This document shows, one piece after another, positions 1 through 9,837 of a DNA stretch of 64,000 bases. A program made the position numbers and the translations under genes. Each line of letters begins with the position of its first letter. Positions within the stretch are counted from its first letter, which is position 1. Source of the stretch: Solilutibacter tolerans (GTDB lineage: Bacteria > Pseudomonadota > Gammaproteobacteria > Xanthomonadales > Xanthomonadaceae); contig NZ_FTLW01000002.1 of assembly GCF_900155935.1 (NCBI RefSeq), forward strand, positions 124,001 through 188,000, given 5' to 3'. Under the pieces are notes generated by a model. The model made no database searches. It saw only the letters and a program-made list of their open reading frames with translations, and was not told the origin of the DNA.

Positions 1-1
1 G

Positions 2-187
2 CCCTTCGAATTTGCCCTGCGTCGTTTCAAACGCACCTGCGAGAAGGCCGGTGTTCTGGCTGAAACCCGCAAGCGCGAGTTCTACGAGAAGCCGACCCAG
101 GAACGCAAGCGCAAGGCTGCAGCCGCAGTGAAGCGTCAGGCGCGTCGTACCTCGCGCGACGTCACCAAGCGCCAGCGCCTGTACTGA
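2..187 (+). CDS. rpsU: 30S ribosomal protein S21 (3' part)
   Basis: Small-subunit ribosomal protein that helps initiation on the 30S platform. The reading frame is open from the window edge and ends at TGA 185-187, giving 62 residues. The family is about 71 residues, so only the first ten or so are missing. The visible part is very basic, with the typical RRFKR and FYEKP motifs and a Lys/Arg-rich C-terminal helix ending in RQRLY. It is the first gene of the rpsU-yqeY-yihY-dnaG block, a version of the macromolecular-synthesis operon. A hairpin terminator follows. Confidence 0.95.
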   Translation, partial: PFEFALRRFKRTCEKAGVLAETRKREFYEKPTQERKRKAAAAVKRQARRTSRDVTKRQRLY

Positions 188-230
188 TCGCCGCCTAGCG
201 CGTAAGCGCTAAGTGCAGCGATGCGCTCCA

Positions 231-264
231 CGAAGCCGGCCCGCAAGCCGGCTTTTCGTGTTTT
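231..264 (+). terminator. Rho-independent terminator after rpsU
   Basis: Eight-base arms AAGCCGGC (233-240) and GCCGGCTT (247-254) flank a six-base loop. They are followed by a T-rich tail (TTTTCGTGTTTT, 253-264). It lies 45 bases after the rpsU stop and 27 bases before yqeY, so it probably attenuates rather than isolates the downstream genes. Confidence 0.75.
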
Positions 265-291
265 CGCGCCCCAACCCTCCAAGGAATAACG

Positions 292-738
292 ATGTCGCTC
301 AAGACCCAGCTCACCGATGACATGAAGACCGCCATGAAGGCAGGCGACAAGCCGCGTCTGGCGGTCATCCGCCTGATCAACGCTGCCATCAAGCAGCGCG
401 AAGTCGACGAGCGCATCGAGCTGGACGATGCTGCCGTGCTTGCCGTGCTGGAGAAGATGGTCAAGCAGCGCAAGGACTCGATTAGCCAGTTCGAGGCGGC
501 GAATCGCGAAGACCTGGCCCAGATCGAGCGCGACGAAATGGCCATCATCGACACCTATCTGCCCGAAAAGATGGGCGAGGCCGAGATCCTTGCCGCCATC
601 GACGCCGCCATCGCCCAGACCGGTGCCGCAGGCCCCGCCGACATGGGCAAGCTGATGGGCGTGCTCAAGCCGAAGCTGGCAGGACAGGCCGACATGGGCC
701 TGGTATCCAAGCTGATTAAGCAGAAGCTGGCCGGCTGA
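292..738 (+). CDS. yqeY: GatB/YqeY domain-containing protein
   Basis: A 148-residue stand-alone YqeY protein, the length expected for the family. It resembles the helical tail domain of the GatB subunit of Glu-tRNA(Gln) amidotransferase, which contacts tRNA. The function of the free form is not firmly known. The ATG at 292 is preceded by an AAGGA box. The sequence is helical throughout, with the conserved opening SLKTQLTDDMKTAMKAGDK, a central YLPEKM motif, and a GKLMGVLKPKLAGQADM stretch near the end. Its place between rpsU and dnaG is common in proteobacteria. Confidence 0.93.
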   Translation: MSLKTQLTDDMKTAMKAGDKPRLAVIRLINAAIKQREVDERIELDDAAVLAVLEKMVKQRKDSISQFEAANREDLAQIERDEMAIIDTYLPEKMGEAEILAAIDAAIAQTGAAGPADMGKLMGVLKPKLAGQADMGLVSKLIKQKLAG

Positions 739-771
739 GCCTGCCGCACACGGTGGCGGCATACTGGTTTG

Positions 772-1731
772 ATGAGCGCGAACACCCCGCACGCATCCAC
801 AAGTCCTGAAGATCAGGGCGAAGTGTTGGCGCAACTCGACCCCACCCAAAAGGGCTCCATTACCGAGGCCGATGGCGCACCGCCGCCACCGCCCGTGCAA
901 GCGCGGGTACGTCGGGCCAGCTTCGGCCATCTGCCGCTGGCCTTGCTCCGCCGCTTCCTGGACGCCGACGTCATCACACAAGCGGCAGCACTCGCGTTCT
1001 ATGCCGTGCTGTCACTCGCGCCATTGATGCTGCTGCTGCTATGGATCACTGCCTCCAATCCGGCAATACAGCAGGCCGTATTGGCACAGGTCAGCCAGTT
1101 GGCCGGCCCGGAAACCGAAGGCGTTGCGCGTGCGGTCGTCGAGAACGCACGCAGTGCGCCGGACACAAGCTCGCTTGCTGGATGGTGGAGCATCTTGTTG
1201 CTACTCATCGGTGCCACCGCCGTGTTCGCGCAACTGCAGGAAGCGCTGAACCGCATCTTCCGTACCGATGCAACGAAACTGAGCGGCATAGGCGAATGGT
1301 TGAAGAAGCGCCTGTTCTCCTTTGGCGTGCTCATGGCCCTGGGCTTCCTGCTGCTGGTGTCGATGACGGTCACTACGGTGCTGCATTTGATGCTGAGTCG
1401 TTTCGATTCATTGCAGCCTGCCCTCGCCACGATGGCATCGCTCTTGGTCTACACCCTCGCCTTCGCTTTCATGTACCACTTCCTGCCGGATCGCCGCGTG
1501 CGCTGGCGTCTCGCCCTCGCGGGTGGCGCGTTCACCGCCGTGCTGTTCGTGCTGGGCCGCATGGGCATCACCTGGTACTTGGCCAGCGCGTCCACCGCCA
1601 ATGCGTATGGCGCGATGGGCGCACTGGTATTGGCGATGCTGTGGGTTTATTACGCCTCCATCATCCTGTTCGTCGGCGCGGTCGTTACCGCGACGGTCGA
1701 TGAGCGGATGGGCAAGTTGCCGGAGGCCTGA
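772..1731 (+). CDS. yihY: YihY/BrkB family inner-membrane protein
   Basis: Polytopic membrane protein of 319 residues (once mis-named ribonuclease BN). I chose ATG 772 over the TTG just before it. The first 60 residues form a polar, proline-rich cytoplasmic tail. About six membrane segments follow, starting near residue 65 (AAALAFYAVLSLAPLMLLLL, the family signature) and ending near residue 310. The transport substrate is unknown. The gene ends two bases before dnaG and is probably co-transcribed with it. Confidence 0.88.
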   Translation: MSANTPHASTSPEDQGEVLAQLDPTQKGSITEADGAPPPPPVQARVRRASFGHLPLALLRRFLDADVITQAAALAFYAVLSLAPLMLLLLWITASNPAIQQAVLAQVSQLAGPETEGVARAVVENARSAPDTSSLAGWWSILLLLIGATAVFAQLQEALNRIFRTDATKLSGIGEWLKKRLFSFGVLMALGFLLLVSMTVTTVLHLMLSRFDSLQPALATMASLLVYTLAFAFMYHFLPDRRVRWRLALAGGAFTAVLFVLGRMGITWYLASASTANAYGAMGALVLAMLWVYYASIILFVGAVVTATVDERMGKLPEA

Positions 1732-1733
1732 GC

Positions 1734-3473
1734 ATGGCACGCATCCCTGATGCTTTCATTGATGATTTGCTCGCGCGCAGCGACATCGTCGAAGTGGTCG
1801 GCGCGCGCGTACCGCTGAAGAAGCAAGGCCGCGAATATTCCGCGCGATGCCCCTTCCACGACGAGCGCTCCCCTTCGTTCACGGTCTCGCCGACCAAGCA
1901 GTTCTATCACTGCTTCGGCTGCGGCGCGCATGGCACCGCGATCAGCTTCCTGATGAATTACGACCGCATGGAATTCCTTGATGCGATGGAAGAACTCGCC
2001 AAGCGCGTCGGCATGGAAGTGCCGCGCGAGACCGCGCAGCGCAATGCCGATCCCGAAGCGCAGTCGCTGTTCAACGCGCTGGAAGCCGCGCAACGATTCT
2101 TCCAGAAGCAACTCCAGCAAACACCTGCGGCCACCGCCTATCTGGACGGGCGCGATGTCGATGCAAGCACGCGCGAACGCTTCAGCATCGGCTATGCGCC
2201 AGAAGGTTTCAGCGCCTTGAAAGATGCGCTCGGCACCGATGCGCGACGCCTGCAGTTGCTGGAAAAAGCCGGCATGTTCTCGCGCAACGAACGCGGTCAC
2301 GTGTACGACAAGTTCCGTCATCGCATCATGTTCCCGATCCACGACCGCCGCGGCCGGGTGATCGCGTTCGGCGGGCGCGTGTTGTCGAAGGACGATTCAC
2401 CGAAGTACCTCAACTCGCCGGAAACCCCGCTATTCCACAAAGGCCGCGAGCTGTATGGCCTGTGGCAAGTACGGCAGGCGAACCAGAAGATCACGCGCCT
2501 GATCGTGGTGGAAGGCTATATGGATGTCGTCGCGCTGTTCCAGCACGGCATTCATGAGGCTGTTGCCACGCTCGGCACCGCGACGACCCCGGATCATGCA
2601 GAGCTGTTGTTCCGCAACGCGCCGGATGTCTATTTTTGTTTCGATGGCGATGCGGCAGGCCGTCGCGCAGCGACGCGTGCGATGGAATCAGTCTTGCCGC
2701 GCATGAAGGACGGGCGGCAGGCCTTCTTCCTGTTCCTGCCCGATGGCGAAGACCCGGACACCATCGTACGCAACGAAGGTGCGGATGGTTTCAACACGCG
2801 ACTTGCCAGTGCAACGCCACTGTCGCAATTCTTCTTCGACGAGCTCTCGCAGGATGTGCAGCTGCACACGCTCGAGGGCAAGGGACGCTTGGCCGAACGC
2901 GCCAAGCCGTACCTGGCGCAGATTCCGGACGGCGCGTTTGGCGACCTGATGCGCCAGCGCCTTACTGAACTCACTGGCGTCGGCGCACGCCAGGCATCGC
3001 CGCAGACACATGTGCCGGTACAGCGGGCGCACGCGCAATCTGGTGCTAACACCACGCCCAAGCGCAGCCTGGTGCGCAGTGCGATCACGCTGCTATTGCA
3101 ACAGCCTTCACTGGGATTGGAAGCCGCGATTCCCTATGTCTTCGCCGGTCTCCGGCAGCCGGGCGTCGAGCTGCTGACTGAATTGCTGGATGTCGTGCAG
3201 ATGCGCCCGGATATTTCCACCGGCGGCCTGCTTGAACTTTTCGCCGAGCGCGACGAAGCCGCCTCACTACAAAAACTAGCAAGTGTCAGCTTGCCGGGCG
3301 ATGCCGCCAGCTGGCAGGCCGAATTCGACGATGTGCTGGCGCAGCTGGCCAAGCAGACCCTGCAGCAACGCATCGACGAATTGATGACGCGTATGCGCGA
3401 AGTCGGCACCTCTGGCATGACGCCTGCGGAAAAAGATGAACTCCGTGAGTTACAAACACGTATGCGCACTTAA
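1734..3473 (+). CDS. dnaG: DNA primase
   Basis: Makes RNA primers for DNA replication with the DnaB helicase. The protein is 579 residues. The N-terminal CHC2 zinc finger shows Cys39, His42, Cys60 and Cys63 (CPFH and CFGC). The TOPRIM catalytic core has the acidic motif EGYMDV near residue 260 and FDGDAAG near residue 303. A less conserved helicase-binding region fills residues 440-579. The ATG at 1734 follows yihY by two bases. In many gammaproteobacteria rpoD comes next; here it does not. Confidence 0.98.
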   Translation: MARIPDAFIDDLLARSDIVEVVGARVPLKKQGREYSARCPFHDERSPSFTVSPTKQFYHCFGCGAHGTAISFLMNYDRMEFLDAMEELAKRVGMEVPRETAQRNADPEAQSLFNALEAAQRFFQKQLQQTPAATAYLDGRDVDASTRERFSIGYAPEGFSALKDALGTDARRLQLLEKAGMFSRNERGHVYDKFRHRIMFPIHDRRGRVIAFGGRVLSKDDSPKYLNSPETPLFHKGRELYGLWQVRQANQKITRLIVVEGYMDVVALFQHGIHEAVATLGTATTPDHAELLFRNAPDVYFCFDGDAAGRRAATRAMESVLPRMKDGRQAFFLFLPDGEDPDTIVRNEGADGFNTRLASATPLSQFFFDELSQDVQLHTLEGKGRLAERAKPYLAQIPDGAFGDLMRQRLTELTGVGARQASPQTHVPVQRAHAQSGANTTPKRSLVRSAITLLLQQPSLGLEAAIPYVFAGLRQPGVELLTELLDVVQMRPDISTGGLLELFAERDEAASLQKLASVSLPGDAASWQAEFDDVLAQLAKQTLQQRIDELMTRMREVGTSGMTPAEKDELRELQTRMRT

Positions 3474-3574
3474 GCTTGCGAGGACAAGAGAATCTGCGCC
3501 CTATCGCAGCCACTCACGCGTGTGACATGGGTGGCTTCTACAGCGCAACCTTTAAATAACTTGAGTAAACAAAT

Positions 3575-4006
3575 TTGAATGCCTCTTTGCCAGAGTTTCG
3601 TCGCCTGCCATATCCACTAGCTTCATTAGTGCATTTTGTTATTTTTGCCGTGGTTTTCATGTTGTTTTTTGGGAGGAAACCTGGGGTTTTCCGCCAAGAC
3701 TTCATCACCTCACTTGCGCCCGACTTCTACAGTCACGTTTCCAACCTCTCAATTTCCTACATCCTGTATGCAACAGCAGGCTATGTCTGTCTCCTTGCGG
3801 GGGCAAAAATGAGGTTGATCGTATTGATCGGCTTGCTGCTGATACTAATCAACGTGACATATGAGTATCTAATCCCCCTACTTAATACACGCGACCCTGT
3901 GGATGCGATATATGGTGTTGGAGGCACACTATTAGCATTCATCGTCCTGGCTGGCATCGACCGGTTCGGGCTTTTCGACACCCCGAATGGCAGTACAACA
4001 ACCTAA
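3575..4006 (+). CDS. VanZ-like small membrane protein
   Basis: A 143-residue hydrophobic protein with about four membrane segments. Its C-terminal half (NVTYEYL, then NTRDPVDAIYG, then GG) resembles VanZ-like proteins, a family of unknown biochemical role. The start is uncertain: TTG 3575 is the only plausible start after an in-frame TAA at 3566. Base composition is much more AT-rich than the neighbours, with runs such as TTGTTATTTTTG. It sits alone between dnaG and the S9 peptidase and may be a recent acquisition. The VanZ assignment is by motif only. Confidence 0.6.
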   Translation: MNASLPEFRRLPYPLASLVHFVIFAVVFMLFFGRKPGVFRQDFITSLAPDFYSHVSNLSISYILYATAGYVCLLAGAKMRLIVLIGLLLILINVTYEYLIPLLNTRDPVDAIYGVGGTLLAFIVLAGIDRFGLFDTPNGSTTT

Positions 4007-4124
4007 TCATTTCATCAAGCACACTCCGCCTATCCACTAAACACGCCGCAGTCGACCCGGCCCAGCCGTGCTCGCTCCAATCGGTTTACCCTCGACGGAC
4101 TATCGCCACGACGGAGCCGTTGCC

Positions 4125-6101
4125 ATGCGTCTTTCCCCACCCCTCGTTGCCGGCGCTTTGGCGCTGCTTGTATTCCCCGCTTTCACCCAGCCCGTCGCCA
4201 CGGTCAAGCGCGAAACGGTGGGCAACCGCACGACAGAGAACGTGCCATCGATCGATCCTGCGCTCATCGAGCAACTCAATCGCTACCAGAACACGCGCGG
4301 CGCGAGCGTCGAAGGCTGGACGAATGATGGTTGCCTGCTCATCAGCACGCGCTTCGCCGAAACCGCGCAGGTGCATCGCGCCTGCCAACCGCTGGGGATG
4401 CGTGAGCAGCTGACCTTTTACCCAGAGCCGATATCGGGTGTCACCGCGTCACCGGCCAAGGCATGGCGCAAAGGTTTCGTGTTTGCCAAGGACAAGGGCG
4501 GTGATGAGTTCAGCCAACTCTACTGGTTCGACGAGGCCACGCGCAGCACCACGCTGCTGACCGATGGCAAGCGCAGCCAGAACGGCGGCACCACACTGAC
4601 CCGCGACGGTGGCCTGATGGCCTACAGCAGCACCGCGCGCAATGGCGCGGATCGCGACATCTGGATTCGCAACACGCGAACCGGTGAGTCGCGACTGCTG
4701 TTGAAGGAAGGCGGTAGCTGGACGCCGATGGATTTCTCGCCCGATGGCAAAGAACTCCTGGTGATGAAATACGTCTCCGCTGCCGAGTCTTATCCCGGCG
4801 CGGTGAACGTCGAAACCGGCAAGCTGGAGATGTTCCCGGTCGATGGCGGCAAGGCCTCGTTCGGTCGTTTCGCGTTCGCGCCCGATGGCAAGGGCGTGTA
4901 CTTCATCTCCGACGAACCGCTGGACGGGCAGGCGCAGGAATTCAAGTCACTGCGCTATCACGACATCCACACCAACCAGCTTCGTCGCGTAGGGCCGGTG
5001 ATCGATTGGGACGTGCAGGGCTTCGACATCAGCCAGGACGGCAGCCGCCTCGCCTATACCAGCAACGAAGACGGCATCACCCACCTGCGTGTATTGGCCC
5101 TGCCGTCGATGCAGGAAGTCGCCTTGCCCGAACTGCCCATCGGGGTGATTTCCGGCGCCTCATTTTCCCCGGACGGCAAGCGCTTGGCCGTGACGCTCAA
5201 CAGCGCCACCTCGCCCAGCGACATCTATGTGATCGATCTCGCCGCCCAGCAATCCACCCGCTGGACACGCAGCGAAGTGGGCGGCCTGGATGCCTCGACC
5301 TTCGTCGCGCCTTCGCTCATCCGCTATCCCACCTTTGATGAGGTCGATGGCAAGCCACGCACCATTCCCGCGTTCTATTACAAGCCAGCAAAGGCCAGCG
5401 GCAAACTGCCGGTGATCATCAACATCCACGGCGGCCCGGAAGGCCAGTCCTACCCGTCATTCAACCCGACGGCGCAATTCCTGGCCAACGAAATGGGCGT
5501 GGCGATGTTGGTGCCCAACGTGCGCGGGTCGAGTGGTTACGGCAAGACGTACCTGTCGTTGGACAACGCCGAGAAGCGCGAGGACTCGGTACGCGATATC
5601 GGTGCGCTGCTCGATTGGATCGCCCAGCAGCCGGAACTCGATGCCTCGCGCGTGGGCGTGATGGGCGGCAGTTACGGCGGCTACATGGTGCTGGCGTCCT
5701 TGCAACATTACCCCGAAAAAATTCGTGCGGGTATTGATGTGGTGGGCATCTCGGACTTCGTTACCTTCCTCACCAATACAGAGAGCTATCGCCGCGACCT
5801 GCGTCGCGCCGAGTACGGCGATGAACGCGACCCGGCGATGCGCGCCGTCTTCGACAAGATCTCCCCGCTCAAGAACGCGTACAAGATCCAGTCGGCACTG
5901 TTTGTCGCACAGGGCAAGAACGACCCGCGCGTGCCATGGACGGAAGCCGAGCAAATCGCCAAGGCTGCGCGCGACAACGGCGGCCCGGTCTGGTACCTGC
6001 TGTTCGATGACGAGGGTCATGGCTTTCGCAAGAAGGCCAACAGCGATTATTTCAACGCGGCCAGTATGCAGTTCTGGAAGACGTATTTGCTGGATAAATG
6101 A
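4125..6101 (+). CDS. S9 family prolyl oligopeptidase-type peptidase, exported
   Basis: Serine peptidase of the prolyl-oligopeptidase/dipeptidyl-peptidase superfamily, 658 residues from ATG 4125. This start gives a clean signal peptide (MRLSPPLVAGALALLVFP, cleavage near residue 20), whereas a GTG at 4068 would bury it. The N-terminal two thirds is a beta-propeller with repeated FSPDGK/FAPDGK motifs. The C-terminal alpha/beta-hydrolase domain carries the triad: Ser in GGSYGG (about residue 513), Asp in KNDPRVP (about 599) and His in EGHGF (about 631). Probably periplasmic peptide degradation. Confidence 0.9.
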   Translation: MRLSPPLVAGALALLVFPAFTQPVATVKRETVGNRTTENVPSIDPALIEQLNRYQNTRGASVEGWTNDGCLLISTRFAETAQVHRACQPLGMREQLTFYPEPISGVTASPAKAWRKGFVFAKDKGGDEFSQLYWFDEATRSTTLLTDGKRSQNGGTTLTRDGGLMAYSSTARNGADRDIWIRNTRTGESRLLLKEGGSWTPMDFSPDGKELLVMKYVSAAESYPGAVNVETGKLEMFPVDGGKASFGRFAFAPDGKGVYFISDEPLDGQAQEFKSLRYHDIHTNQLRRVGPVIDWDVQGFDISQDGSRLAYTSNEDGITHLRVLALPSMQEVALPELPIGVISGASFSPDGKRLAVTLNSATSPSDIYVIDLAAQQSTRWTRSEVGGLDASTFVAPSLIRYPTFDEVDGKPRTIPAFYYKPAKASGKLPVIINIHGGPEGQSYPSFNPTAQFLANEMGVAMLVPNVRGSSGYGKTYLSLDNAEKREDSVRDIGALLDWIAQQPELDASRVGVMGGSYGGYMVLASLQHYPEKIRAGIDVVGISDFVTFLTNTESYRRDLRRAEYGDERDPAMRAVFDKISPLKNAYKIQSALFVAQGKNDPRVPWTEAEQIAKAARDNGGPVWYLLFDDEGHGFRKKANSDYFNAASMQFWKTYLLDK

Positions 6102-6153
6102 TGTTGACTGACGAGGTGGGCGATAATTCGCACTTTCGTCCACCCGCCAAGCG

Positions 6154-7188
6154 ATGACTCAACCCACATCCCATCGCCCCACCTCCGTGTGGGCATTGCG
6201 CGCGCCCGGCCTTCTGTTCGCTGCCGCAATTGGTCTGGCCAGCATGTTGCTTGCGCGCATCCCGGCGGTGGAATCAATCGGGATGAGCGCACTGCCGCTG
6301 GCGATCATCCTGGGTATCTTCATCGGCAACACCTTCTTTCCGCGCATTGCCGGCAACCTGGGGGCCGGCCTCGATTACTCGCGCACCATGCTGCTGCGCG
6401 CGGGCATCGTCCTGTTCGGCTTTCGCCTGACCTTTCAGGACATTTTGGGCGTGGGACTGTCCGGCGTCGTGATCGCGGTGTTGATCGTGGCCAGTGTCTT
6501 CTTGCTGGCGATATGGCTGGGGCGCTTGCTCGGCATGGATCGCGACCTCGCCATGCTGATCGGCTCCGGCGCATCGATCTGCGGCGCAGCCGCGGTGATG
6601 GCGACGGAGCCCGTCGTCAAGGCGCAGGCACATAAGGTGTCCGTGGCGGTGGCGACGGTGGTGGTGTTCGGCACCATCGGCATGTTTCTGTATCCGTTCC
6701 TGCGGGTGCCATTCGGGCTGGATGCGCACGCTTACGGTGTTTATGCAGGCTCGACCATCCATGAAGTCGCGCAGGTCGTGGTCGCTGGCCGCGCGGTGAG
6801 TCAGGAGGCTGCAAACACCGCCGTCATCGAGAAGATGATCCGCGTCATCTTGCTCGCTCCCTTTCTGCTGACGTTGTCGGCATGGATGCGTGCGAAGTCA
6901 GGCGGAACCGGCAAATCGAAACTAGTGATCCCCTGGTTCGCGATCCTGTTCCTGTGCGTGGGTGCGTTCAATTCTTTGCACCTGCTACCGAAGGCCTGGG
7001 TCGATGCCATCCTGCTGTTCGACACGTTCTTGCTCGCCACCGCCATGGCGGCGCTGGGCCTGCGCACGCACGCCATCGCGATCAAGCAGGCGGGGATGCG
7101 TCCGATGCTGCTCGCAGGCTTGCTGTTCGTCTATTTGATCGTTGGCGGGTTGGCGATCAACCTGGGCGTGCAGGCCCTGCTGGGCTGA
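6154..7188 (+). CDS. YeiH family putative sulfate exporter
   Basis: Polytopic membrane protein of 344 residues of the YeiH/YadS (UPF0324) family, often annotated as a sulfate exporter without strong proof. About nine or ten membrane segments are visible. The family motifs are present: GNLGAGLDYSRTMLLRAGIVLFG near residues 65-90, GSGASICGAAAVMA near 140, and STIHEVAQVV near 200. It ends three bases before the convergent ctaB stop, so the two genes share no room for a terminator. Confidence 0.85.
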   Translation: MTQPTSHRPTSVWALRAPGLLFAAAIGLASMLLARIPAVESIGMSALPLAIILGIFIGNTFFPRIAGNLGAGLDYSRTMLLRAGIVLFGFRLTFQDILGVGLSGVVIAVLIVASVFLLAIWLGRLLGMDRDLAMLIGSGASICGAAAVMATEPVVKAQAHKVSVAVATVVVFGTIGMFLYPFLRVPFGLDAHAYGVYAGSTIHEVAQVVVAGRAVSQEAANTAVIEKMIRVILLAPFLLTLSAWMRAKSGGTGKSKLVIPWFAILFLCVGAFNSLHLLPKAWVDAILLFDTFLLATAMAALGLRTHAIAIKQAGMRPMLLAGLLFVYLIVGGLAINLGVQALLG

Positions 7189-7191
7189 GCG

Positions 7192-8106
7192 TCAGGGCAC
7201 CGGCTCGAAGGTCATGACCGGCGAGCCGCCCAGCCACGGCATCAGCCAGTGGTCGATGAGCAGGAACGCGAACAACGCCATCAGGTACACCACCGAATAA
7301 TTGAACACCCGCATGGCGAAGAATTCGTCCGGCGGGTCCAGCAACTTCCACGCGTACCAGATGAAGACGAGACCCAGCACCACCGCGCCGCCGAGATAGA
7401 ACACGCCACTCATGCCCGTCACCCATGGCAGGAGCGTGGCAACGAACAGCAGCACGGTGTAGAGCAAAATCTGCCAGCGCGTGTAGTTCACGCCATGGGT
7501 CACCGGCAACATCGGGATCAAGGCGCGCGCGTAATCGTCGCGGCGGAAGATGGCCAATGCCCAGAAGTGCGGCGGCGTCCACACGAAGATGATCAACACC
7601 AGCAGCAGCGCATGGCCCCAGTCCCACGGGCCTTGCATGCCGGTGACGGCGGCCCAACCGAGCAACGGTGGTGCAGCGCCAGCAATGCCACCTATGACGA
7701 TGTTCTGCGGCGTCGCGCGCTTGAGCCAGCCCGTGTAGATGATGGCGTAGCCGATCAGCGAGGCAAACGTCAGCAGCGCGGTGATCGGGTTGACGAAGAT
7801 CACCAGCAGCAACATCGACAAAACGCCCAGCGCGATGGCGAACAGCAACACTTGCCGACCATTCAAAGCGCCCGTGGGCAACGGGCGATTTGCCGTGCGC
7901 GCCATGACCGCATCAATGCGTTGATCGATGAGATGGTTGATGGCGGCGGCGCTTGCGGCCGCCAGCCAGATGCCCAGCAAACCAAACACGCTTTCCTTGA
8001 GTGGCGGCAATCCGGGCACAGCAAGGAACATCCCCACCAGGGCGGTGAACACGATCAGCGCCACCACGCGTGGCTTGGTTAGTGCCCAGTAATCGCGCAC
8101 GTGCAT
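7192..8106 (-). CDS. ctaB: Protoheme IX farnesyltransferase (heme O synthase)
   Basis: Adds a farnesyl tail to heme B to make heme O, the first step of heme A synthesis for the aa3 oxidase. The protein has 304 residues from ATG 8106; a longer frame upstream is a Cys/Trp-rich out-of-family extension. It is a UbiA-type membrane prenyltransferase with about nine helices. The prenyl-diphosphate/metal motif [15 protein letters not shown] is at about residues 70-84. It follows ctaA by four bases and closes the oxidase cluster. Confidence 0.95.
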   Translation of the reverse strand: MHVRDYWALTKPRVVALIVFTALVGMFLAVPGLPPLKESVFGLLGIWLAAASAAAINHLIDQRIDAVMARTANRPLPTGALNGRQVLLFAIALGVLSMLLLVIFVNPITALLTFASLIGYAIIYTGWLKRATPQNIVIGGIAGAAPPLLGWAAVTGMQGPWDWGHALLLVLIIFVWTPPHFWALAIFRRDDYARALIPMLPVTHGVNYTRWQILLYTVLLFVATLLPWVTGMSGVFYLGGAVVLGLVFIWYAWKLLDPPDEFFAMRVFNYSVVYLMALFAFLLIDHWLMPWLGGSPVMTFEPVP

Positions 8107-8110
8107 GACG

Positions 8111-9268
8111 TCAGCGCTCCTGTGCCAAGGGTGCCAGGCGAGCGAGCAAGGTAACCAGCACCAAGAGCAACATGGCCGCGCCTGCGTTGTGCAGCACTGC
8201 AACCTTCAGCGGCAGACCCATCAACACATTGGCGATGCCGAGGCCCAGTTGCCCCAGCGTCAATGCGCCCAGCAACAGTGCCCAGCCGCGCATGCCGGGC
8301 ACGCGCAGCAGGCGCATGACCAGCGTCGCCATGTAGACCAGCACCACGCAGGCAAAGATGCGGTGCATCATCTGGATCGCCGTACGTGCCGAGGCATCCA
8401 GGACGCCCCCTTCGTAGTCCACGCCGATACCACGCCACAGCACCAGAGCCTCGCCAAAGTCATGCGGTGGCCACCATTCACCCAGGCACTTCGGAAACTG
8501 CACGCCACACGCGAGCGCGGCGTAGTTGGCACTGACCCAGCCGCCGAGCGCGATCTGCACCATCAACACGCCCAGACCCACGCGCAACCACATCCGCAGG
8601 CTGTGTTCATCGACCGCGCGCAAGGGTGAGTCCGTCGCGCGCCACGCCATCCATGCAAGCAGGCCAAGCGTTGTCATCCCGCCAAGCAGATGCCCCATCA
8701 CCACGATGGGCTTCAGCAGCCAGGTAACCGTCCACATCCCAAGCAATGCCTGGAAGATGATCACAGCAAGTGTCAATACGGACACGCGTGCAAGATCGGT
8801 ATTGGACCAACGCCATGCTGCGGCCAGCAAGATCGCCTCACCCGCTAACGCAAGGATGCTCGCGATGACATGCTCACCATGCATGTACATCGGGATGGCG
8901 ATGCCTACCAGCAATGCTGCGCCAAGCACTTGGGCTATGCCGCGCGGACGGCGACGTGCGCCGAGCAAGGCAAGAATAAGCACCAACACGCCAAGCGTGG
9001 CAGCAAGATGACGATGCACCTGCTCGCGCCAGGCGCGGTTGCCATCGAATTGACGAATGCTGCTGGCGACATGGTCCGTGACATCGCCTACCGCCTTGGG
9101 CCAGGTAGCGCGACCGTAGCAGGTAGGCCAGTCCGGGCAGGACAGGCCCGCATGCGACAGGCGCACGAATGCGCCGAACACGATCACGCACAGCGCCAGT
9201 CCAACGGCGAGCCACGCGATGCGATGGAAGTGGCGGGCCCAGCCCGAACCGTGGATGCGTGCGTTCAT
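8111..9268 (-). CDS. ctaA: Heme A synthase (COX15/CtaA)
   Basis: Oxidises heme O to heme A in the inner membrane. The protein is 385 residues with eight predicted helices. Two Cys pairs typical of the family are seen: [10 protein letters not shown] near residue 42, and [18 protein letters not shown] near residue 262. Conserved His residues lie in the helices ([19 protein letters not shown]). The start ATG 9268 overlaps the stop of the upstream gene by four bases (ATGA), which suggests translational coupling. Confidence 0.95.
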   Translation of the reverse strand: MNARIHGSGWARHFHRIAWLAVGLALCVIVFGAFVRLSHAGLSCPDWPTCYGRATWPKAVGDVTDHVASSIRQFDGNRAWREQVHRHLAATLGVLVLILALLGARRRPRGIAQVLGAALLVGIAIPMYMHGEHVIASILALAGEAILLAAAWRWSNTDLARVSVLTLAVIIFQALLGMWTVTWLLKPIVVMGHLLGGMTTLGLLAWMAWRATDSPLRAVDEHSLRMWLRVGLGVLMVQIALGGWVSANYAALACGVQFPKCLGEWWPPHDFGEALVLWRGIGVDYEGGVLDASARTAIQMMHRIFACVVLVYMATLVMRLLRVPGMRGWALLLGALTLGQLGLGIANVLMGLPLKVAVLHNAGAAMLLLVLVTLLARLAPLAQER

Positions 9269-9837
9269 TTGAGTTTCAACAATTTGGACAGGTCGCTACG
9301 CAGATCACCCGGATCATGGCCGGGAACATATCGCAGGATCGCGAAGCCGTATGGATCGACGATGTAGGTCACCGGCCCGCTCACATCGGAACCTGGCAAT
9401 GCGGCGCGAAGGGCAGGCTGGTCACGCAGGGCGCGCTGGTGGCTCATCCCCGGTGCATTGGCAGGCACTTGGCCCAGCCAGAAGATCTGCACGCGGTCGG
9501 CCTCGCGACCGGTGAGTTGCCAGACCTTGTCGAGATCATTTGCAAGCTGATCGCAAGGGCTGCCGCATTGGCGCGGCGCCGCTACCAGGATGCGCCAATG
9601 ACGCTCAACCGGGTTCCATTCGTACTCGCCACCTTCGACCAGTTGCGGATGTACTTCACGCAGATCGCCCGGCGGCTCCAGCAACTCGCCCTTGTTTTTC
9701 ATGCCTTCCGGGCGCCAGCCGGAGAAGCGCAACGCTCCTGCGATGAGAAAACTGCCGAAGATCATCAACGCGATCAACATCAACGCATTACGGTTGCGCT
9801 TGCGTGCATGGAGTTGGCTGGGCGTCGGATCGTTCAT
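9265..9837 (-). CDS. Membrane-anchored protein of the oxidase assembly cluster
   Basis: 190-residue protein from ATG 9837, with one N-terminal membrane segment (about residues 18-36, ALMLIALMIFGSFLIAGAL) and a periplasmic domain. The soluble part has a Cys pair in CGSPCDQL and a GPVTYIVDPYGF segment, resembling thioredoxin-fold SCO/SenC-like proteins. It lies between SURF1 and ctaA, overlapping both by ATGA, which strongly implies a role in oxidase maturation. A copper or redox function is inference. Confidence 0.75.
   Translation of the reverse strand: MNDPTPSQLHARKRNRNALMLIALMIFGSFLIAGALRFSGWRPEGMKNKGELLEPPGDLREVHPQLVEGGEYEWNPVERHWRILVAAPRQCGSPCDQLANDLDKVWQLTGREADRVQIFWLGQVPANAPGMSHQRALRDQPALRAALPGSDVSGPVTYIVDPYGFAILRYVPGHDPGDLRSDLSKLLKLK

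Noticed and set aside
6104-6127. TTGACT and GATAAT boxes upstream of the YeiH-type gene
   Set aside because: Spacing is only 12 bases, too short for a sigma70 promoter.
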